Shown: positions 8,061-17,263, counted from the first letter of the stretch. The stretch is DNA of 38,522 bases from Anaerolineales bacterium (GCA_027053355.1 JALUDX010000108.1:1-38522); one strand, 5' to 3'. Numbers and translations are program-made. The notes: generated from the sequence alone by a model not told the origin.

Positions 8061-9953
8061 TTAGTCGCCCTGGTCGGGGCGGCAGGGGTGGTCGGGGTCG
8101 GGGTGTTCGGGCGGCATTCCCTCGGTGCCGGGGCCGTATTCGCAAACCGCCCGCCACGGCAGGTAGTGGGTTTTGAACGCGTCTTGAAAGAGCAATTGGC
8201 CCTTGCGCCACACCTCGCGGGTGACGGTGACATCGGCGCCTTTGACAGCCCAATCGACTTGTTTGATTTCGCCCTTTTTCAGATCTGGGTTTTCGATGTA
8301 TTTGGGCGGCGGCGGGTCTACGAGGTTCTGCAGGCCCGTGGTTTCCCATTGCACCTGGCGACCGTCCGACGTGCTGAAGAACTTCCAGGTGATGTAGCGG
8401 TAGCGGGGGTTGACGTCCACTTCCATCAAAATCCAGTAAGGCGTGTCGTTCTTGAACTTGAAATCCACCAGGGGCGCGTAGACCGTAGCGTCCAGCCCGG
8501 CCCAGCGGGAATCGATTTGCCCGCTGGGCGTTTCTTCGTAGTAGAGCACGCGATAGGCGTGGGGGTGACGCTCTACCACCGGGTAACCGCCGAAGAAAAC
8601 TGTGCGGAAGAGGGTGGTGCTGACCTGGCACACGCCGCCGCCCACGCCTTTGATGGTGCGGTCGCCGTAGATGATGAGGGCTTCGGCATAGCCGGCATCC
8701 AGGCTGACGTCGCCAAGCACTTTGACCATGGAAAATACCTCCCCCGGTGCCACCAACACGCCGTGGAAGCGGCTACCCGCGACCTGAATGTTGTGAATGC
8801 GGGCGGCGCTGGAGCCGTAAAAGTAGGTGGTGTGTTTGGCGACCAGTTCGGTGATGCCCAGGTCTTTGGCTTTGGCGTGGTCGTCTACCGCGGGGGGCTG
8901 CAGATCCAAGACCAGGGCGACCTTATGCTGGCCTTTCAAGATGGCTTTGCGCAGGGCGGTGAGGGAGGCTTCTACTTTCAGGCGGCGGCCCAGCACCGCG
9001 TGTTGGAGCAGGTGAAGTTGGTGGGTCTTGGGGTCGAAGGTGAAGCGTGCGTTGGCGGCGGTGCGTTGCAGGCCAGGGGCTAAGCGTTCGAGGAGGCCGC
9101 GCAAAGGCTGCGGGTCCAAATCTATGGCGAAATGAGCTTCGGCAGGCCCGCTTTCCACCCGCAGAATGCGGAGCATGGGGGCGATTTGGTCGGGCTTGAA
9201 CACCCAGGGGCCGGGGTCGTCTTGGTCGGCCTGGGGGAGGGTGATTTCGAGCGGCGCGGCGAGGATCTGGCGCAGTTGGTCGGCAGCGGGGCCCGGCTCG
9301 GCGATGCGGGGCGCGCGTTCGCGCACGATGAGGGCGATGGTGAAGTCGCGCAGCAGGGGCAGGCCCGCGCGCAGCCGTTGCAGGGTGGTGGCGCGATCCA
9401 ACACGTAGCCCACGCTGCCCGGCTTGGCGATGACCTGGGTGCCCTGGAGCGCGAGTTGGGCTTCGCGGGGCGGCTTTTCGATGGCCGCGGCCACCTGGTC
9501 GAGGAAGGCTAACGCCCGGTTTTCGTTGTACACCGCCACCGGCGGCAGGTTGATGCCGTGTTGGTGGGCCTGCCAGCGGGCTGCCCAGCGCGCCCACAGC
9601 CCGTCGCCGCGGCCCACCAGATAAGCCTGCTGGGCTGCGGCGCGGTTGTCTAACGCAAAACCCAGGTTGATGGGGTTGGCCTGCCAGCGCCGCGCCTGGT
9701 AGGTGAAGGTCACCTGGCCGGTGCTGGGGTAGGTGAGGGCCTGGTCGAGGCGGGCGGTGGCCTCTTCGACGGTTAGACCGCCCACGTCGACCCCCGCGAC
9801 GTGCACCCCGGGGAAGATGCGCCTCTGGTAGGTCAGGCTGTAACCGGCCAGCGCGGCCAGCGCCACGGCCAGGGCGACCACCGTGCCCATCAGGGCTGCC
9901 CACAGGGTTTGGGTGAGCCAGGGGGGGAGGAAGGGTCGGTCTGCGTGCAGCAT
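8061..9953 (-). CDS. VanW family protein with N-terminal membrane anchor and putative peptidoglycan-binding domains
   Basis: From ATG 9953 the protein has 630 aa. Residues about 12-40 form one membrane anchor. The next 330 residues contain two putative peptidoglycan-binding-4-like domains ([17 protein letters not shown] begins the first). The VanW domain follows with [14 protein letters not shown], and a C-terminal G5-like region ([18 protein letters not shown]) ends the protein. This order is typical of YoaR-type envelope proteins in monoderm-like bacteria. The substrate is unknown. The start at 9953 is preferred over 10013 because the anchor begins there and a -10-like TACAAT lies just upstream. 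Confidence 0.85.
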   Translation of the reverse strand: MLHADRPFLPPWLTQTLWAALMGTVVALAVALAALAGYSLTYQRRIFPGVHVAGVDVGGLTVEEATARLDQALTYPSTGQVTFTYQARRWQANPINLGFALDNRAAAQQAYLVGRGDGLWARWAARWQAHQHGINLPPVAVYNENRALAFLDQVAAAIEKPPREAQLALQGTQVIAKPGSVGYVLDRATTLQRLRAGLPLLRDFTIALIVRERAPRIAEPGPAADQLRQILAAPLEITLPQADQDDPGPWVFKPDQIAPMLRILRVESGPAEAHFAIDLDPQPLRGLLERLAPGLQRTAANARFTFDPKTHQLHLLQHAVLGRRLKVEASLTALRKAILKGQHKVALVLDLQPPAVDDHAKAKDLGITELVAKHTTYFYGSSAARIHNIQVAGSRFHGVLVAPGEVFSMVKVLGDVSLDAGYAEALIIYGDRTIKGVGGGVCQVSTTLFRTVFFGGYPVVERHPHAYRVLYYEETPSGQIDSRWAGLDATVYAPLVDFKFKNDTPYWILMEVDVNPRYRYITWKFFSTSDGRQVQWETTGLQNLVDPPPPKYIENPDLKKGEIKQVDWAVKGADVTVTREVWRKGQLLFQDAFKTHYLPWRAVCEYGPGTEGMPPEHPDPDHPCRPDQGD

Positions 9954-9959
9954 GGTTAT

Positions 9960-9965
9960 ATTGTA
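9960..9965 (-). promoter_or_regulatory. -10-like site directly before the VanW start
   Basis: On the minus strand TACAAT is followed by six bases and then ATG, which would put the transcription start at or next to the A of ATG (leaderless). No clear -35 or Shine-Dalgarno is seen, so this is only suggestive. Confidence 0.3.
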
Positions 9966-10092
9966 ACCCAACCTCGACCCCTCGACTTGGCCGCGGGCGT
10001 GCCAGCGGGGCAACCAGGCAACCTCAGTCCCTCAGCGCCTCAACGAGGCGCCGCCCCCCGCGGTACGTCTTCCGTTTCCCGTTCGAGGTAGC

Positions 10093-10123
10093 AAAAAACC
10101 GGCCGCGCGGGGCACGGCCGGTT
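10093..10123 (-). terminator. Rho-independent terminator of ilvE
   Basis: The perfect 9-bp stem AACCGGCCG/CGGCCGGTT has a 9-nt loop. On the minus strand it is followed by TTTTTTGC, 24 nt beyond the ilvE stop. Confidence 0.88.
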
Positions 10124-10147
10124 GGGGGCAAGGCATAGGCCGAGGCG

Positions 10148-11071
10148 TCAGTCGTACACCGGCATCAGCCATTCGCGATATTTGGCCTCTTGGCCGCGCA
10201 CCACGCGGTTGTAAAGCGCGCGCAGTTGCGCGGTAATCGGCCCCATCTGGCCGTCGCCCACGGGGCGATGGTCGACCTTGGTCACCGCGGTGACCTGGGC
10301 CGCGGTGCCGGTCATGAAGAGTTCATCGCAGATGTACACTTCGGTTCGGTCGATGGGGCGCTCGACCACAGGCACCCCCAGTGCCTCTCGCGCCAGTTGG
10401 ATGATCGTGCGGCGGGTGATGCCTTCCAGGATGTTCTCGTACACCGGCGGGGTGATGAGCACGCCGTCGCGCACCATGAAGATGTTTTCGGCGCTGCCCT
10501 CAGAAAGGTGGCCGTCTTGGGTGAGCACCAAGGCTTCGTCGAAGCCGGAGCGGAGCGCGTCGGTTTTGATGAGCGCGGAGTTGACGTACGCGCCGGCAAT
10601 TTTGCCCCGCGCGGGGATGGTGTTGTCGTCGATCCGCCGCCAGCCCGAAATGGTCACATGCGCGCCGGTGTCGTTGCTCACATAGCGGCCAAAAGGCACG
10701 GTGTAGATGGTGATTTCGTCGGTCATGTCGTGGCATTTGACGCCGATCATCTCGTCAGCTTTGTACACCAAGGGGCGGATGTACATATCTTCGTGCGCGT
10801 CTTCGGTGCGTAGCAGTTCTTTGACGATCGCGGTCAGGCTTTCGGGGGTGTGGTCGAAGTTCATGCACAGCAGCCGAGCCGAGCGCAGCAGGCGTTTGAA
10901 ATGGTCATAAGGCCGGAAGATGAAGAGTTGCTGCTCGTCTTCGTTCCAGTAAGCCCGCACACCGCCAAAGGCCGCGGTGCCGTAATTGAGCGCGTGGGTC
11001 ATCACGCCGACTTTGGCCTGTTCGTAGGGCACGATTTTGCCCTCGAAATATGCAAATTTGGGTAACGCCAT
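10148..11071 (-). CDS. ilvE: Branched-chain amino acid aminotransferase
   Basis: This PLP enzyme of fold type IV swaps amino groups between Leu/Ile/Val and 2-oxoglutarate, the last step of branched-chain amino acid synthesis. The PLP lysine is K157 in RGKIAGAY. The class IV signature region LSEGSAENIFMVRDG follows, and the phosphate-binding GTAAQVT is near the C-terminus. The length of 307 aa is normal. ATG 11071 was chosen because AGGAGG lies 6 nt upstream; the longer frame to 11221 is read-through of repeat DNA. Its leader contains a complete mobile element (11135-11336). Confidence 0.93.
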   Translation of the reverse strand: MALPKFAYFEGKIVPYEQAKVGVMTHALNYGTAAFGGVRAYWNEDEQQLFIFRPYDHFKRLLRSARLLCMNFDHTPESLTAIVKELLRTEDAHEDMYIRPLVYKADEMIGVKCHDMTDEITIYTVPFGRYVSNDTGAHVTISGWRRIDDNTIPARGKIAGAYVNSALIKTDALRSGFDEALVLTQDGHLSEGSAENIFMVRDGVLITPPVYENILEGITRRTIIQLAREALGVPVVERPIDRTEVYICDELFMTGTAAQVTAVTKVDHRPVGDGQMGPITAQLRALYNRVVRGQEAKYREWLMPVYD

Positions 11072-11134
11072 GGTTTGCCTCCTGAGGGGTGCAAGAAAGG
11101 AATTTGAGGTGTCTGTCGGGCAACGGGTCAAAGC

Positions 11135-11336
11135 GTAACCATTCAACCACAAAGGAATAGACCACGGATAGCACGGATTTTTAGGTCGCCAAGGTCGCCA
11201 AGATGACGCCAAGACCGCCAAGAAGCGAGAGAAGGGGCTTTTTAGTGTTTTTCGCCTAATCTGTGCTAATCTGTGAACGTCTTTCTGCGCAGTCTGTGTT
11301 ATCTGTGGTGTCTCCTAACCAAGGCTGAACGGTTAC
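11135..11336. mobile_element. MITE-like element E1 (202 bp) with 8-bp direct repeats
   Basis: The left end GTAACCATTCAACC and right end GGCTGAACGGTTAC are inverted repeats (12 of 14). They are abutted by GTCAAAGC (11127-11134) and GTCGAAGC (11337-11344), an 8-bp target duplication with one change. The inside holds short GGAT/CTGTG units and a CGCCAAG-rich block. No coding capacity is seen. It occupies most of the ilvE leader. Confidence 0.8.
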
Positions 11337-11345
11337 GTCGAAGCA

Positions 11346-11351
11346 ATTATA
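11346..11351 (-). promoter_or_regulatory. Probable ilvE -10 element
   Basis: On the minus strand a perfect TATAAT is present. The best -35 (CTGCCG, 17 bp upstream) is poor. Transcription would begin right at the border of element E1, so the whole element would be transcribed in a leader of about 270 nt. Confidence 0.45.
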
Positions 11352-11410
11352 CTCCCGCTTGCACGGTGCGGCAGCCGACAATTCGTGCATCGCACACTTT
11401 AGCAAGCGCC

Positions 11411-11439
11411 TTGCAACATTCCTCAGCCTCGCATACAAT
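11411..11439 (+). promoter_or_regulatory. Promoter for the histidine kinase gene
   Basis: TTGCAA (11411-11416), a 17-bp spacer and TACAAT (11434-11439) form a good sigma-70-type promoter on the plus strand. It gives a leader of about 165 nt to the kinase start at 11615. It diverges from the ilvE promoter. Confidence 0.6.
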
Positions 11440-11614
11440 ATAGCCGTGGCGTGGTGGTCCGTCTTACCCATGCCTGGCCGAGGATTGCCCATCTTTTAGT
11501 TTGCACATGCTTTTTGCCCCCCTTTTTTATGGAAGGGGGCGTGCTCGGCATAGAGCCGAGATTTAAAGGCTGCTGTTGCAGTAGATTGTCGACGTTTCTT
11601 TTTCGGGTAAGGCA

Positions 11615-14600
11615 ATGCTTTCTTCAACGGTGCTTCGTAAACGCCGGGATGCTTTTTTCCGCAGCCTCACCCTGGTCTATTTGCTTTTCATGGCCTTGGT
11701 GATGCTGGCGTTGCCCTGGGTGTTGCGCCCATGGATGCGCCAACCCTTTATCGGTGCGCTGGTGGAAAAGACGTTGGTGGTGGGCGCGTTGAGCGCGCCG
11801 CAATATGCCGCGGGTAACACCCTCCCTTTACAGGTGAACGATGTTTTGCTTTCGTTGAACGGCCAGTCCCTGGGCGATGGTGTGCATCTCAACCGGCTGT
11901 TGCGCCGTTACCGGGTGGGTGAAACGGTGACCTTAGGGGTGCGTCAGCCTGATGGCACTCGCGGGCAGGTGCGGGTTATCTTACGCCGTTTTTCTTTGCG
12001 AGATCAATGGACGTATTTTTACGCTTTCTATCTGGTGGGAATTTTGTTCTTCGTGGTCGGCGGGTGGGTTTATCTGTTTCGCCGTCACGATACAGTGGGG
12101 CGGGAACTGGTCACGTTTTCGGCTTCGGCCGGGTTTACTTTGGCGGGCTTCCTTGACGTGTGGGCGACGTACCGCTTGCTGCCCATCTGGCTGCTGGCCT
12201 TGGGTATGAGCGGCGCTGCGCTGTTCAATGTGGGGGCGCTTTTCCCCCGCCCCTGGCGATGGGTCAAGCAAAAACCTTGGCTGGTGGGCCTCCCGCATCT
12301 TCTGGGCGGCGTGTTGCTGCTCAATGTTGCTCTGCATTTGCAGGATGTGAATAATCCGTGGGGGTACATTCACGCTCGCGAAGGGCTGTATATTTTCGAC
12401 GCGCTTATCGCTTTGATGTTTTTGGGCCGGATGCTTTACGTTCGTTTTCATTCACCCTTCCCTGCAGCGCAGGCACAGGCCGCTTTCATCGCGGCCGGGT
12501 TTTTGTTGGGTTTTGGCCCTCTGGTGCTTTGGATGCTTTCACTACCGTGGAAAGTGGTGCCCTTCTCGCCCTGGCTTGTTGCACCAACAGTGGTTTTCCC
12601 TTTGGCGCTGACGTATGCCTTTGTGCGTTATCGGGTGGCGCGCACCGATTGGATCGCCCGCCGCACCCTCACATACACCCTGATGGCGACTTTCACCGCG
12701 GTGGGCTATGGTTTACTGGTCACTGGCCTTACCCTGGCTTTGGGCGCCCGTTGGTCCAGGCAGGGGCCGCTGTTTTTGGGATTGGTGGCGTTTGCCATTG
12801 CCTTGGCCTTTGACCCAGCCCGCCGTTTCATCCAGCAACGGATTGATCGGCTTTTTGCCCGCCGTCAGTTGGCTTACGAAGCCCGCCTCAACGCGTTTGG
12901 CCAGGCTTTGGTAGAGGCGCCCGACATCAACGCCATCGCCCGCCTCACCCGAGAGACTCTCGAGGAGGCGCTTTCACCTCAACCTTTCCACATCTTCCTC
13001 TTCGATGCTACTGTGGGGCGTTATCGCGCCTACCCCGACGCACACGGCCAACCGACCGCCGACCTTACCTTTGCTGCTGATAGCCCTTTGGCTCGTTTCT
13101 TAGAAAGGCAGCAGTCGCCCTATTTCCTGCATAAGGAAGACCCGCCCCCCGACCTGGCGCCGGTATTGCCTCGCCTACAAGTGTTAGATGCCGTACTGTT
13201 TATCCCCTTGCCGGGGCGCAAACGCTTGGTGGGCTTTTTGGCCCTGGGTGCCCGGGCCAAAGCCTCTTATGATGGCAGCGCGATCACTTTTTTGGAAAAC
13301 TTGGCGCGGCAGGCCGCCCTGGCTGTTGCCCGCGCCCAAACCGTGGATGCGCTGGAACGCCGTATGGAGCAGATGAACACTTTGGTGCGCACCGCGCAGG
13401 GGGTCAACTTCACCGTTCAATTCGACGACTTGTTGGAATTGCTCTACGCCCAGACGACTCGGCTGGTCCCGGCTAAATACTTTCAGATTTTGTTGTGGGA
13501 CGAAACTGCTCAAGCCCTGCGTTACGTGTTCGTGGTTGAAGGCGAAAGCCGGAATACGTTGTTAGAAGGCCGCATCCTGCCTGAGGGCAGCAGCCTGGTG
13601 TGGGCGGTGTGGCAAAACCGCCGTGCCCTGCACACCGACGACTACCCGGTCACTTGCCGCCGTGAGGGTTTTGTGGTTGATTTACCCGATGCATTGGCCT
13701 GGATGGGCATTCCCCTCAACACCGGCGCGGAGACCATCGGGGTGATGGTTTTAGCCCACGCTTCGGTAGAGGTGGCCTACACCGAAGAGCAGGTGGCGTT
13801 GGTGCACGCGGTGGCCGATTTGGCCGCCGGCGCTATGGTGAAAGCCCGCCTTTTAGACGAGACCCGCCGCCATGCCGCGCATTTGGCCGCCCTCAACCAG
13901 GCCCTGCGCCGCCTGACTGCCACCTTGGATTTGAAAGCCTTGACCGCCTGGGCTGCCCGCAGTGCCCTTTCGCTCACCGACGCTCGGGCCGCCGCGCTTT
14001 TCCTCTATGAGGAAGCCGACGGTCTGCTGCGGGTGGCTGCGGTGGCCGGCGACGCGCCGTCGGAGGCGGCAGGCCAGGTCTTTTCCGCAGAAAACGGCGT
14101 GGTTGCCCAGGCCATCTTAGACCGCGCTGCGGCGCACTGGCAACCGCCCACCCCCGACGAGGCCGAAGGCGCTCCGCCGCTGGAACTGGCCGACCTTTTG
14201 CGCCCCCGCCAGGCTTTTGTGGTGCCCTTGGTAGCCCAAGACCAGGCCATTGCCGCGCTGGCAGTGTTCGACAAGGGCAACGACCAGCCCTTTGGCGAGG
14301 AAGACGAACAATTGCTGCTTGCCCTGGCCGGGCAGGCTGCCGTGGCCTTGCAAAACGCCCGCCTTTACACCACCACCGACCAGGCGCTCGCTGCCCGCGT
14401 TGAGGAACTTTCTATTCTGCAGCGCATCGACCGCGAACTCAACGCTCGCCTGGATGTGCGCCGCGCTATGCAGGTGGCGCTGGCCTGGGCGGCCCGCCGC
14501 AGCGGTTCGTCCGCAGGGCTGATGGGCCTGGTGCAAAACGACGAACTTATCCTCTTTGCCGACCGCGGCTATGATCGCGGAGAATTGGGCCTTTACCGCG

Positions 14601-15604
14601 GGGGTGGCATTCCCTTGGACGATTACCCCAGCCTGCGGCGCGCCGTGGAAACCGGCCAACTGCAATGCACGCGCAGTGACCAGCCCGACGCCCGTTTTCT
14701 GCGCCGAGGTACGCGTTTTCAAGCCGTCGTGCCCATCGAGCGCGAGGAGGAGGTCATCGGCCTGCTGCTTTTGGAAAGCCAAGAGCCCGTCCTCTGCGCC
14801 GAAGAAACGGTGCACTTCCTCATCCGTTTGGCTGACCACGCAGCCATCGCGGTGGCCAACGCCCAACTTTACGCCGCAGTGCAACGCGCCAATGAAACCA
14901 AGAGCGAGTTCGTTTCCTTTGTGGCGCACGAACTGAAAACCCCCATGACTTCTATCCGCGGCTACGCCGACCTGTTGGCCAAAGGCGCGGTGGGCCCGAT
15001 CAACGAGCATCAGGCGCAGTTTTTGCAGGTCATTCGCTCTAACGTGGAACGCATGGCCCGCCTGGTGGCCGACCTGAGCGACATTTCGCGCATTGAAGCC
15101 GGAAAACTGGAACTCAACTTCCGCAAAGTCGATTTCCGCGCGGTGGTGGAAGAGGTTGTCCGCTCGCTGCAGCAGCAAGTGGAAGCCAAAAACCAGACGC
15201 TGACCGTGGCCATGCCCGACGACCTGCCGCCGGTGTGGGGCGACCGGGTGCGCCTGGCGCAGGTGCTGACCAATTTGGTGAGCAACGCGCACAAATACAC
15301 GCCCGCGGGCGGCCACATTCGGGTAGAGGTCGGCGTCGAAGCCAACCCCCACCCCGGGGGGCCGGCCCAGGTGCTCCACGTGGCCGTGGCCGACGATGGC
15401 TTAGGCATTAGCGAAGAAGACCAGCGAAAGATCTTCCAAAAGTTCTTCCGCTCCGAAGACCGCCAGGCGCGCGAAGCCCCGGGCACCGGCCTGGGCTTGC
15501 ACATCACCAAAAATCTGGTCGAATTGCACGGCGGCCAGATTTGGTTCGAGTCGCAACTGGGGCAGGGCACCACTTTCCACTTTACCGTGCCGGTGGCCGA
15601 TTGA
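11615..15604 (+). CDS. Membrane histidine kinase with PDZ-like domain, multi-TM sensor and four GAF domains
   Basis: This 1329-aa sensor kinase has one TM helix at about 16-36, a PDZ-like extracytoplasmic domain at about 65-118 (VNDVLLSLNGQSLGDG), then about eight TM helices to 400. GAF-type domains lie near 425-575, 589-750, 760-925 and 931-1092. The HisKA phosphoacceptor is H1105 in FVAHELKTPM. The HATPase domain has the N box NLVSNAHKYTP near 1219, G1 DDGLGIS and G2 GTGLGLHI near 1289. The TM/PDZ front resembles ComP-like kinases. No response regulator is adjacent, so the partner is encoded elsewhere. The start at 11615 has a weak AAGG site; the later ATG at 11642 lies nearby. Confidence 0.88.
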   Translation: MLSSTVLRKRRDAFFRSLTLVYLLFMALVMLALPWVLRPWMRQPFIGALVEKTLVVGALSAPQYAAGNTLPLQVNDVLLSLNGQSLGDGVHLNRLLRRYRVGETVTLGVRQPDGTRGQVRVILRRFSLRDQWTYFYAFYLVGILFFVVGGWVYLFRRHDTVGRELVTFSASAGFTLAGFLDVWATYRLLPIWLLALGMSGAALFNVGALFPRPWRWVKQKPWLVGLPHLLGGVLLLNVALHLQDVNNPWGYIHAREGLYIFDALIALMFLGRMLYVRFHSPFPAAQAQAAFIAAGFLLGFGPLVLWMLSLPWKVVPFSPWLVAPTVVFPLALTYAFVRYRVARTDWIARRTLTYTLMATFTAVGYGLLVTGLTLALGARWSRQGPLFLGLVAFAIALAFDPARRFIQQRIDRLFARRQLAYEARLNAFGQALVEAPDINAIARLTRETLEEALSPQPFHIFLFDATVGRYRAYPDAHGQPTADLTFAADSPLARFLERQQSPYFLHKEDPPPDLAPVLPRLQVLDAVLFIPLPGRKRLVGFLALGARAKASYDGSAITFLENLARQAALAVARAQTVDALERRMEQMNTLVRTAQGVNFTVQFDDLLELLYAQTTRLVPAKYFQILLWDETAQALRYVFVVEGESRNTLLEGRILPEGSSLVWAVWQNRRALHTDDYPVTCRREGFVVDLPDALAWMGIPLNTGAETIGVMVLAHASVEVAYTEEQVALVHAVADLAAGAMVKARLLDETRRHAAHLAALNQALRRLTATLDLKALTAWAARSALSLTDARAAALFLYEEADGLLRVAAVAGDAPSEAAGQVFSAENGVVAQAILDRAAAHWQPPTPDEAEGAPPLELADLLRPRQAFVVPLVAQDQAIAALAVFDKGNDQPFGEEDEQLLLALAGQAAVALQNARLYTTTDQALAARVEELSILQRIDRELNARLDVRRAMQVALAWAARRSGSSAGLMGLVQNDELILFADRGYDRGELGLYRGGGIPLDDYPSLRRAVETGQLQCTRSDQPDARFLRRGTRFQAVVPIEREEEVIGLLLLESQEPVLCAEETVHFLIRLADHAAIAVANAQLYAAVQRANETKSEFVSFVAHELKTPMTSIRGYADLLAKGAVGPINEHQAQFLQVIRSNVERMARLVADLSDISRIEAGKLELNFRKVDFRAVVEEVVRSLQQQVEAKNQTLTVAMPDDLPPVWGDRVRLAQVLTNLVSNAHKYTPAGGHIRVEVGVEANPHPGGPAQVLHVAVADDGLGISEEDQRKIFQKFFRSEDRQAREAPGTGLGLHITKNLVELHGGQIWFESQLGQGTTFHFTVPVAD

Positions 15605-15615
15605 GTCGTTTTTTC

Positions 15616-15836
15616 GTAATTACCTACCTACCCTGCGCCGAAAACGAGGCAAGCAATATTCCAATAACTCTGCCATGCCATGAAACAACATTACACCTTG
15701 CTCGCCCTCACCACTCCCCCAGAGCCGCTGTCCTGAGCGAAGACGAAGGGCGGCTCAGCCCCCTCTCCTCTCCCATTGGGAGAGGAGAGGGGGCGCGCAG
15801 CGGGGGTAAGGTGAGGGCGTCTGGGTAGGTAATTGC
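15616..15836. mobile_element. Second MITE-like element (221 bp) with distinct inverted repeats
   Basis: The left end GTAATTACCTACC pairs with the right end GGTAGGTAATTGC (12 of 13). It is flanked by GTTTTTTC (15608-15615) and GTTTTTTT (15837-15844), which may be an 8-bp target duplication but is low in complexity. Inside are one CTGAGCGAAGACGAAGG repeat and a perfect 16-bp hairpin (15759-15774 with 15778-15793). It starts 12 bp after the kinase stop codon. No gene is visible in it. Confidence 0.6.
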
Positions 15837-15883
15837 GTTTTTTTCTCTCTTCTCCGCGTCGCTGCGTAAACCCTCGGCGTCCC

Positions 15884-16081
15884 GTAACTGTTCAGCCTTT
15901 GGAAAACAGCCCACGGATGAACGCGGATGATGGCGGATAGACACGGATTTGTGGGCGCCGAAGTAACCAGGCAGCCAAGTAACCAGACTTCCCGCTTTCT
16001 GTGTCCTCGGTGCCTTTTCTGTGTCTTCTGTGGTTTTCTGCCTGCGTCATCTGCAGTGTCGCTTTGAGGCTGAACAGTTAC
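15884..16081. mobile_element. MITE-like element E2 (198 bp) with direct repeats
   Basis: The perfect 15-bp terminal inverted repeats GTAACTGTTCAGCCT / AGGCTGAACAGTTAC are abutted by GGCGTCCC (15876-15883) and AGCGTCCC (16082-16089), 7 of 8 identical. The left arm has GGAT four times at exact 10-bp spacing. The right arm has CTGTGTC/CTGTGG units. It ends 28 bp before the FIST gene and holds no ORF of note. Confidence 0.85.
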
Positions 16082-16109
16082 AGCGTCCCAAAGGAATGAT
16101 GAGAGCCTT

Positions 16110-17231
16110 ATGCTACAAGTAACCACCGTTTTTGGGGCTGGCAATTTAGGCCGTGAACTCAGCGTGCAATTGGCGCACCGGGCGCTGCAAAACCTGACCG
16201 CCGACCCGGTGGCCGCCTGGCTGTGGGCTACGCCTGAGTACGACCTGGCCGATGCGATCAACGCATTGCACGTCTTGCTGGGCGATGTGCCCGTGTGGGG
16301 GAGCACGGTGCGGCGGGTGTGGCACGATGGCGGCGCCCCTGCTCGCGGCATGAGCATGGCCGTGTTGGCCGGCGAGGGGGTGCGCGCCGAAGGGCGCCGC
16401 TGGCCGAGCCTGCCAGCCACGCAAACCTTTGCCGACGACGTGGGGCAAATGCCCGCGGACGCAGCCTTAGTGGTGGTCGACGCCATGCAACCGCGATTGG
16501 ATCGCTGGCTGACCCTGCTCCAAGCCTTGAGGATGCCCGTGGCCGGGGGGCTGATCGGCGGCGGCTTGCAGGCCGGTCGGCCGACCTTGTTGGGCGGCCG
16601 GGAGAGCGGCGCGGGCGGCTTGGCCTTGCTGACCTTGCAGGGCGTGCAGATGGGCGTCGGCGCGGCCACGGGCTGGCGCTCCAGCGGCCTTTGGGCTACC
16701 GTAACCGAGAGCCGCGGCGAATGGCTGCGTACCTTGGACGACCGCCCGGTGACCGACGTCTTGGCCGAAATCTTTGCCCAGCCCGCCCGCCAATGGCCTT
16801 ACGCGCCCTGGCGCGAATTGGTGCGGCTGTATCCCCTGGGGTTGCGCCGAGAAGACCGCTGGGATCTGCGCGCCCCCCTCCATGTGGAAGCCGACGGCAG
16901 CTTGCGCATGACCTTGCCCCTCCCGCGGGGCGAACGGGTGTATTGGATGGTGGGCGAAATGAGCGATGCCTTGGCCGCGGTAGAAACGGCAGCCCAAAAC
17001 GCTCTGCAGGCACTGACCGCGCCTCCGGCCGTGGCCTTTGTGACGCTCGACTGGGCCTGGTATTACCTCTTCCTCGCCCATCATGGCCAAATCGCCCAAC
17101 GCCTGCGCCAGGTGCTGGGGGAAAAGGTGCCCCTGGTGGGCATTTACACCTACGGCCAATGGGCTTCGACCGGCGAGGGTGTGGCCTTGCTTCACAATCA
17201 TGTGTTGGTCAGTTTGCTGGCTCAGGCATAG
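16110..17231 (+). CDS. FIST N/C-domain protein
   Basis: This 373-aa stand-alone FIST protein has the N-terminal FIST domain at about 25-215 (TPEYDLADAI, GGLIGGG, VTESRGEWL) and the FIST_C domain at about 225-370 ending VGIYTYGQWA. FIST domains are predicted small-ligand sensors, often attached to kinases or chemoreceptors. Here none is fused, but the nearest upstream gene is a large multi-GAF kinase. AAAGGA lies 14-19 nt before ATG 16110. queA follows after 32 bp and may be co-transcribed. Confidence 0.82.
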   Translation: MLQVTTVFGAGNLGRELSVQLAHRALQNLTADPVAAWLWATPEYDLADAINALHVLLGDVPVWGSTVRRVWHDGGAPARGMSMAVLAGEGVRAEGRRWPSLPATQTFADDVGQMPADAALVVVDAMQPRLDRWLTLLQALRMPVAGGLIGGGLQAGRPTLLGGRESGAGGLALLTLQGVQMGVGAATGWRSSGLWATVTESRGEWLRTLDDRPVTDVLAEIFAQPARQWPYAPWRELVRLYPLGLRREDRWDLRAPLHVEADGSLRMTLPLPRGERVYWMVGEMSDALAAVETAAQNALQALTAPPAVAFVTLDWAWYYLFLAHHGQIAQRLRQVLGEKVPLVGIYTYGQWASTGEGVALLHNHVLVSLLAQA

Positions 17232-17263
17232 CGGCTGTGTAGCCAGGCTGCCCCAGGTGACCC

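Noticed and set aside
7124-8176. 350-aa plus-strand ORF opposite the HEAT and Trm112-like genes
   Set aside because: It is rich in Ser/Ala/Arg without domain pattern and covers two well-supported minus-strand genes with ribosome binding sites.
8088-9083. 331-aa plus-strand ORF opposite the VanW gene
   Set aside because: It is an antisense frame with no recognisable domain; the VanW motif is on the other strand.
11531-11610. Possible degenerate tRNA or tRNA remnant before the kinase
   Set aside because: The short frame GIEPRF resembles translations of antisense tRNA, but no acceptor, anticodon or T stem can be paired on either strand.
14117-15379. 420-aa minus-strand ORF opposite the histidine kinase
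   Set aside because: It lies wholly opposite the GAF, HisKA and HATPase domains, which carry all catalytic motifs. Its composition is typical of antisense frames in GC-rich genes.
16295-17242. 315-aa plus-strand ORF in another frame of the FIST gene
   Set aside because: It is an Arg/Gly-rich alternative frame without a motif; the FIST frame carries the conserved blocks.
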